From positions 1 to 10,066 of the forward strand of contig JAGLZV010000164.1 in assembly GCA_023131215.1 (NCBI GenBank): 10,066 nt of DNA, given 5' to 3'. Shown here piece after piece: positions 6,937 through 10,066 of the stretch; within the stretch, counting starts at the first letter, position 1, and each line of letters begins with the position of its first letter. A program made the translations under genes and the position numbers. The notes beneath the pieces were generated by a model, which saw only the letters and a program-made list of their open reading frames with translations, searched no databases and was not told the origin of the DNA. This DNA is from Candidatus Methanophagales archaeon. GTDB taxonomy: Archaea; Halobacteriota; Syntropharchaeia; Alkanophagales; Methanospirareceae.

Positions 6937-7208
6937 AAATAATAACATTGGGTTTCCTGCTTGTGTTCATAGGAATTCTGGTCATTCTTGCAGGGATAGT
7001 TAGCATGGCTTACCAAACCTGGAAGACTGGAGGCGAGGGCATGGAAAAGCCGGAAGCAGGCGTGAGAGGCGGGGGCGTCATTATGATTGGTCCGATACCC
7101 ATTATATTCGGCACTGACGTTGCTGCATTAAAGCTCGTGATGATTTTAGCGATTGTGTTGATGGTAATTGCGGTTATTCTCTTTTTTCTTCCACTGAGGA
7201 TGTTGTAG
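6933..7208 (+). CDS. Two-helix membrane protein, TIGR00304/DUF131-like
   Basis: A 91-residue integral membrane protein of unknown function. One hydrophobic helix runs about residues 4-26. A polar, glycine-rich loop follows, ending in the motif GGGVIMIGPIPIIFGTD (residues 46-62), and a second helix runs about 66-88. The IGPIPI-FG motif with flanking helices is what I recall of the small archaeal TIGR00304 family. Its start codon overlaps the stop of the FAD dehydrogenase (ATGA at 6933-6936), so expression is coupled and it may help place that enzyme at the membrane. The gene ends 44 bases before the oppositely oriented proteolipid-like gene. Confidence 0.75.
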   Translation: MKIITLGFLLVFIGILVILAGIVSMAYQTWKTGGEGMEKPEAGVRGGGVIMIGPIPIIFGTDVAALKLVMILAIVLMVIAVILFFLPLRML

Positions 7209-7237
7209 CTCCAATCGCACTTGCCAGTCTCATCCAG

Positions 7238-7253
7238 AATAATTTAGATTATT
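7238..7253. terminator. AT-only hairpin between convergent genes
   Basis: AATAAT (7238-7243) and ATTATT (7248-7253) pair around TTAG, in the 44-base gap between a plus-strand and a minus-strand gene. It could help end both transcripts. The stem is short and without G-C pairs, so the terminator role is weakly supported. Confidence 0.25.
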
Positions 7254-7564
7254 TATATCTTTGTCCAGAGCATGAAAGCAATCAAAAGCCCAAGCGTAAC
7301 AATTCCTCCCGCAAGAACAACAAGTATCAAAACATGACCCAACACATCAGGCTTTTCCGCTATGGTTCTAATGGCTACTGTTATTACCCAACCTCCAGCC
7401 AATACCGAAGCTGCCATTACAATACCAGCGGATATTGCAATCCATGCACTATTTGTAATTCCTCTTTCTGCTTCTGCTTCTTGTGCTGAGGGAACTTCTA
7501 TTCCAGTGAGGAATAAGAACAAGCAAATCGTTAATACAAACAATAAGTTTACTTTTGTATCCAT
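7253..7564 (-). CDS. ATP-synthase c/K proteolipid-like membrane protein lacking the key carboxylate
   Basis: 103 residues from ATG 7564, chosen because GAGGG at 7574-7570 sits 5 bases upstream; the frame is open 13 codons further but that would run into purB. Residues 1 to about 27 look like a signal peptide (hydrophobic core, then VPSA-Q). Residues about 40-66 and 75-100 form a helical hairpin joined by the polar loop RTIAEKPDVLG (66-76). The loop and second helix resemble archaeal A-type ATPase subunit K/c, where the loop IAE(K/N)..LFGKG leads to PETI.IFGLV. Here the corresponding segment is AGGIVTLGLL: Gly86, codon GGA, occupies the place of the ion-carrying glutamate, and no acidic residue lies elsewhere in either helix. 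It cannot translocate ions in the usual way, if the family call is right. It lies 11 bases after the purB stop on the same strand, so the two are probably co-transcribed. No other ATP-synthase genes are visible. Confidence 0.6.
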   Translation of the reverse strand: MDTKVNLLFVLTICLFLFLTGIEVPSAQEAEAERGITNSAWIAISAGIVMAASVLAGGWVITVAIRTIAEKPDVLGHVLILVVLAGGIVTLGLLIAFMLWTKI

Positions 7565-7575
7565 TGTTTCCCTCT

Positions 7576-8955
7576 TTACAGGTCCTTTAATACCCCTTCC
7601 CAATAACTCGCAACCTTCTCCGTTTTCTTCGCTGCTATCCCAACATATTTCTCGGCATCAAAAACCTTCTCCTTCTGCTCACTCGTAAATTTTTGTAAAT
7701 ACGATAATATCTCCTCATCGCGCTTGACAACCTCTCGCAGCGATTGCTTCTCTTTGTAAGCCTGAAAACTTTTTTTTCGTACGTATTCATGCGCATCCGG
7801 ATGCCCGTAATAAGAAAGGAGAATGTATAGCGGTTCCGCAATAATGTTATCTGCGGAAATCATAAAATTTTCTCGCATCCTTTCCCTATCCACTACCAAC
7901 CGCTCTGAAATTCTTCGTAGCCTTCTAACGCAGTAATCAAAAACCACCAATAACTCCTGCGTATACCTCTGTGATGCCGAATTCGTGAGGTCGCGTTGAT
8001 GTTCAGAAATCTGGTCGAGGTGCATCGTTACAGCTTGCGGCATGAATCTTTTCCACAGGCTTTTCACACCTTCGAAACCAATAGGGTTTCTTTTATGCGG
8101 CATCGTTGACGACCCCACCTGCTCCTCCGCTACTCTTTCCATCACTTCGCCTATCTCACTTCGCTGAAGATGCCGCATATCATCACAGAAATTGGCTACG
8201 ACGGAGAAACTGCTTAGGATAGAATGAACAAAATCGGACATAGGTTCGGGCGGGACTATTTGCGTGGATACCGTTGCAGGTTTTATATTGAGCAAAGCAA
8301 GCACTTCTTGTTCAAACTCCTCCGGGTCGTCAAAAATTAAACTTGTGGCGTTATACGCACCGACTGCACCTGAGAATTTACCTACGAGGTTTTCACTTGC
8401 TCCTTTCACTCTTAATATCTGCGAACCCCACCTGTTCACATACTGTGCGAGTGCGAACCCGAAAGTAATAGGCTCAGCATGCTGTCCATGCGTCCTTCCT
8501 ATTTGCAGGGTGTCTTTTTCCCTTCGTGCTAAAGCTATCCATGTTCGCTCCAATTCGACCATATCCGGAATAATTACTTTTGTCACTGCATCTTTATACC
8601 TGAGCGCATTTGCGGTATCCACCACATCATAAGAAGTAGCACTGAGATGCACGAAAGGTTTCGCCTCATCGCTTACTCTGTTCCTTATTACATTGACGAG
8701 CGCCCTGATGTCATGTTTTGTACGCTTTTCTTCTTCATACACCTCCGCTGCGTTTACCTTTGACGCTGCTTCCACTATTTCATCGCATAATTCCGTCTTT
8801 AAAATGCCCCTGTGCTCGAAAACTCTCGCAACTGCTGCTTCTACTTTTGCTTTATACCGCACGAAAGCTTCCTCGGATAGATAATCCCTCAATTCATCCA
8901 CCGCATACCGGTAGTCCGTAGGAGAGAATACCGAGAAGTCTATTTCGTCTTTCAT
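7576..8955 (-). CDS. purB: Adenylosuccinate lyase
   Basis: Catalyses two fumarate-releasing steps of purine synthesis: SAICAR to AICAR and adenylosuccinate to AMP. The 459 residues match the archaeal/bacterial family of about 430-460. Visible landmarks are the TKHDIRA segment with H81, the HLSATSYDVVDT motif (103-114), GRTHGQHAEP with H156 and H159, and the fumarate-lyase signature GSSTMPHKRNP at 281-291 on the flexible catalytic loop, which holds the serine base. The active form is a homotetramer in the cytoplasm. The start codon at 8955 is preceded by AAGGTG at about 6 bases spacing, a typical archaeal ribosome binding site. A small proteolipid-like gene follows after 11 bases; no other purine gene is nearby. 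I see no truncation or unusual substitution. Confidence 0.97.
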   Translation of the reverse strand: MKDEIDFSVFSPTDYRYAVDELRDYLSEEAFVRYKAKVEAAVARVFEHRGILKTELCDEIVEAASKVNAAEVYEEEKRTKHDIRALVNVIRNRVSDEAKPFVHLSATSYDVVDTANALRYKDAVTKVIIPDMVELERTWIALARREKDTLQIGRTHGQHAEPITFGFALAQYVNRWGSQILRVKGASENLVGKFSGAVGAYNATSLIFDDPEEFEQEVLALLNIKPATVSTQIVPPEPMSDFVHSILSSFSVVANFCDDMRHLQRSEIGEVMERVAEEQVGSSTMPHKRNPIGFEGVKSLWKRFMPQAVTMHLDQISEHQRDLTNSASQRYTQELLVVFDYCVRRLRRISERLVVDRERMRENFMISADNIIAEPLYILLSYYGHPDAHEYVRKKSFQAYKEKQSLREVVKRDEEILSYLQKFTSEQKEKVFDAEKYVGIAAKKTEKVASYWEGVLKDL

Positions 8956-9007
8956 TTCTACACCTTCTATTTATCTTTTGTTCTTGTATTTGTGTCACTT
9001 GTCATAC

Positions 9008-9030
9008 GAGCACCGTTATACGGTATGCTC
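9008..9030. repeat. Hairpin between the DUF2283 gene and purB
   Basis: GAGCA-CCGT (9008-9016) pairs with ACGG-TA-TGCTC (9020-9030) around a TAT loop, with a two-base bulge. The right arm can alternatively pair with CATAC at 9003-9007 through GTATG at 9023-9027. It lies in the 82-base gap between two minus-strand genes and could separate their transcripts. No U-run is present. Confidence 0.35.
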
Positions 9031-9037
9031 CTGTTAT

Positions 9038-9280
9038 CTATCCTATATCCTTTTTACTCGCATTGAGTATAGTAAGTCCTATAACTTCGCCTTTCTCATA
9101 TCGGATTATGACATCGTCATCAGTAAGCTCAGAATCATCTGCATGGCTTGGCTTTTTGAAGTTAATATATAAGACATCCGCCTCTTTATCGTATGCTGTC
9201 CAAATCCTTGAATATGGAACTTTCAATTTCAAGAATTCAGGCACAAGAGTCAATATCTTTTTCACCTCTACTGCTCCCAT
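9038..9280 (-). CDS. DUF2283-family small protein
   Basis: 80 residues. The core from YDKEADVLYINF (30-41) through DDDVIIRYEKGEVIGLTILNA (about 54-74) is the beta-rich pattern of DUF2283, a family of unknown biochemical function often found next to small RelE-like or DUF4258-like toxin genes. The start is well supported: GGAGG at 9293-9289 sits 8 bases before ATG 9280. The start lies inside the 3' end of an upstream minus-strand frame (13-base overlap), the usual arrangement of a toxin gene followed by its DUF2283 partner. That upstream partner appears broken here. An antitoxin or immunity-type role is inference from this arrangement only. Confidence 0.8.
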   Translation of the reverse strand: MGAVEVKKILTLVPEFLKLKVPYSRIWTAYDKEADVLYINFKKPSHADDSELTDDDVIIRYEKGEVIGLTILNASKKDIG

Positions 9281-9457
9281 ATCTTTCGCCTCCTTTCAAG
9301 TTGTCTTCTCCGCCTCGTTAAGAAGGTGGTAATCACGAATCCATCTTCTTCACTTAATTCTCTATATATTACCCCCCATGTATTTATCTTTTTCTATTCT
9401 ATCAAACTCCTTTGCTGCACAAATAGGTATCCGAAGGCACTGCTTAGATATACTATG
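9268..9457 (-). pseudogene. Frameshifted remnant of a small toxin-like gene (DUF4258/RelE-like)
   Basis: Two adjacent minus-strand frames together look like the end of a small toxin-type protein. The distal frame (9457-9377) ends in FDRIEKDKYM, like the (P/F)D-x-I-x-x-D segment of such proteins. The proximal frame (9378-9268) encodes GVIYREL, then GFVITTFLTRRRR and a basic tail, like their final beta-strand pair. The switch falls at a run of six C (six G on the coding strand, 9372-9377); losing one G would fuse the frames into KYMGVIYREL. The distal frame has no start codon, so the N-terminus also seems lost. The end overlaps the DUF2283 gene by 13 bases. The family assignment comes from pattern memory, and an assembly error in the homopolymer could account for the frameshift but not for the missing N-terminus. 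Confidence 0.4.
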
Positions 9458-9468
9458 TTAAACTTCGT

Positions 9469-9579
9469 TTAATATAAAATTATCTTCTGTTTACATGCAT
9501 CAAAGTATCCATCATGATAATTCGTAAGCAAGTATAACGCTTCTTTTATTGTTAGGGCGGAATAAGGTATTTGTAACAT
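9469..9579 (-). CDS. Doubtful small ORF, 36 residues
   Basis: A minus-strand frame begins with ATG 9579 right after GGGGAGG (only about two bases of spacing, unusually tight). It encodes a peptide containing ALTIKEALYLLTNYHDGYFD and ends with TAA at 9471-9469. No domain is recognised. It lies directly upstream of the toxin-like remnant and could be part of the same decaying accessory cassette, or chance. Confidence 0.2.
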   Translation of the reverse strand: MLQIPYSALTIKEALYLLTNYHDGYFDACKQKIILY

Positions 9580-9647
9580 GTCCTCCCCTTTTTTGTTTCG
9601 CTCAGTCACCAACATAATCTTTTAGATGGTATATGGTGCATATTAGC

Positions 9648-9686
9648 TTTTCGGGTCCGTTTCCACTGGAGATTGGTCTCCGAAAA
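9648..9686. repeat. Nested inverted repeat in the gene-poor tail
   Basis: The inner stem GGAGA (9668-9672) / TCTCC (9677-9681) has loop TTGG. Outer arms TTTTCG (9648-9653) and CGAAAA (9681-9686) can also pair, sharing one base with the inner stem. On the plus strand a T-rich stretch follows around 9700-9708. It may be a structured RNA end or a chance structure. Confidence 0.3.
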
Positions 9687-9717
9687 CATTCTGTGGAACT
9701 ATTTTTTCTTTAAAGGT

Positions 9718-9855
9718 TTATTCTCCAGCATTATATGGGGAATCATAACGATTATAAATTAATCTTCTGCCCTTTAATTGAAGAATTAAGTTTGTAGATT
9801 CAACAAAAATGGTCAGGAAGACAAATATTATGGTTAAAATAAATATTCTATTCAT
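9718..9855 (-). CDS. Small single-pass membrane peptide, 45 residues, unknown
   Basis: ATG 9855 is preceded by AAGGAAGTGA (9870-9861), a credible ribosome binding site. The peptide starts MNRIFILTIIFVFLTIFVES, one strongly hydrophobic segment (about residues 4-18), followed by a short polar, basic tail to residue 45. It could be a membrane-anchored microprotein or a toxin-like peptide; no family is recognised. It lies 67 bases after the partial frame that enters from the window edge. The hydrophobic segment together with a matching ribosome binding site makes it better supported than the other tiny frames here. Confidence 0.4.
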   Translation of the reverse strand: MNRIFILTIIFVFLTIFVESTNLILQLKGRRLIYNRYDSPYNAGE

Positions 9856-9922
9856 AATTTTCACTTCCTTATAGAACACTTTCGATTTCGTTAATGCTTC
9901 TTTTCTTCATTTTGTTTTAGAT

Positions 9923-10066
9923 TTATCTCGCCTTAAAATAAGTTACGTTTACTACTTCGTCCATATAAATTTTTTCGATTGTTTGAATTGTCCACAGCCG
10001 CATTCTATCCAAAAAATATTTATGGATTAAACGTTTTTCTAAAAACCTTCTTTCTAAAGAAAGAAG
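9923..10066 (-). CDS. Partial ORF running off the window edge, unknown
   Basis: An open minus-strand frame enters from beyond 10066 and stops at TAA 9925-9923, giving 47 residues of apparent C-terminus. The visible part is basic and amphipathic: an R/K-rich stretch, then RMRLWTIQTIEKIYMDEVV. It could be the end of a real gene, possibly of mobile-element type, but nothing is diagnostic. A shorter frame starting at an internal ATG is also possible. Confidence 0.3.
   Translation of the reverse strand, partial: LLSLERRFLEKRLIHKYFLDRMRLWTIQTIEKIYMDEVVNVTYFKAR
10047..10066. repeat. Perfect palindrome at the window edge
   Basis: CTTCTTTC (10047-10054) and GAAAGAAG (10059-10066) are perfect inverted repeats around TAAA. 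On the minus strand the stem is followed by GGTTTTTAG, so it could act as a terminator for something beyond the edge, in which case the partial ORF over it would be spurious. Confidence 0.4.

Noticed and set aside
7565..7603. Longer N-terminus for the proteolipid-like protein
   Set aside because: The added 13 residues would overlap purB and lack a ribosome binding site, whereas ATG 7564 has GAGGG at the right distance and begins a clean signal peptide.
7362..7688. Plus-strand open frame of 108 codons across the proteolipid-like gene and the purB end
   Set aside because: It is antisense to two better-supported genes and has no plausible start signal; its residues are those expected from reverse reading of hydrophobic codons.
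8264..8921. Several plus-strand open frames inside purB
   Set aside because: All are antisense shadows of purB, rich in serine and leucine with no domain.
9458..10066. CRISPR array or complete insertion sequence in the AT-rich tail
   Set aside because: No regularly spaced direct repeats, no pair of terminal inverted repeats and no transposase motif were found.

Overview
The window reads as chromosomal DNA of a euryarchaeon. The evidence is TATA-type promoters, GGAG/GGTG-like ribosome binding sites, two tRNA genes without encoded CCA (one an archaeal initiator tRNA with an A1-U72 pair), an endonuclease Q with a PCNA-type C-terminal tail, a TIGR00304-like membrane protein and an anaerobic (class III) ribonucleotide reductase. 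A strict anaerobe, such as a methanogen, ANME archaeon or Archaeoglobus relative, fits best. The exact lineage is inference and cannot be settled without a search.

Region by region. (1) 26-2655, plus strand: a TATA box, a small CPNC glutaredoxin and the nrdD gene, overlapping by four bases; together they make a likely dNTP-synthesis operon. (2) 2656-3951: an AT-rich stretch with two strong inverted repeats, a promoter, a PLD-family nuclease-like gene of unknown role, and about 250 bases with at most one doubtful small ORF. It looks like an accessory insertion between core genes. (3) 3952-5497: initiator tRNA-Met, an endoQ DNA-repair gene and tRNA-Lys(CTT), all on plus. (4) 5509-7208, plus: a COG2509-type FAD dehydrogenase translationally coupled to a two-helix TIGR00304/DUF131-like membrane protein. 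(5) 8955-7253, minus: purB (adenylosuccinate lyase), followed 11 bases later by a small protein that resembles an archaeal ATP-synthase c/K proteolipid but has glycine where the ion-binding glutamate should be and carries a predicted signal peptide. (6) 9038-10066, minus: a DUF2283 gene preceded by the overlapping, apparently frameshifted remnant of a small toxin-like gene. Beyond it is a gene-poor AT-rich tail with two tiny ORFs and a partial ORF running off the edge.

The core genes are housekeeping: dNTP production, deaminated-base repair, translation and purine synthesis. The observations most worth following up are the carboxylate-less proteolipid behind purB, the orphan PLD protein with its flanking palindromes, and the decaying toxin/DUF2283 pair. 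No CRISPR array, complete insertion sequence or obvious multi-gene defence system was seen.
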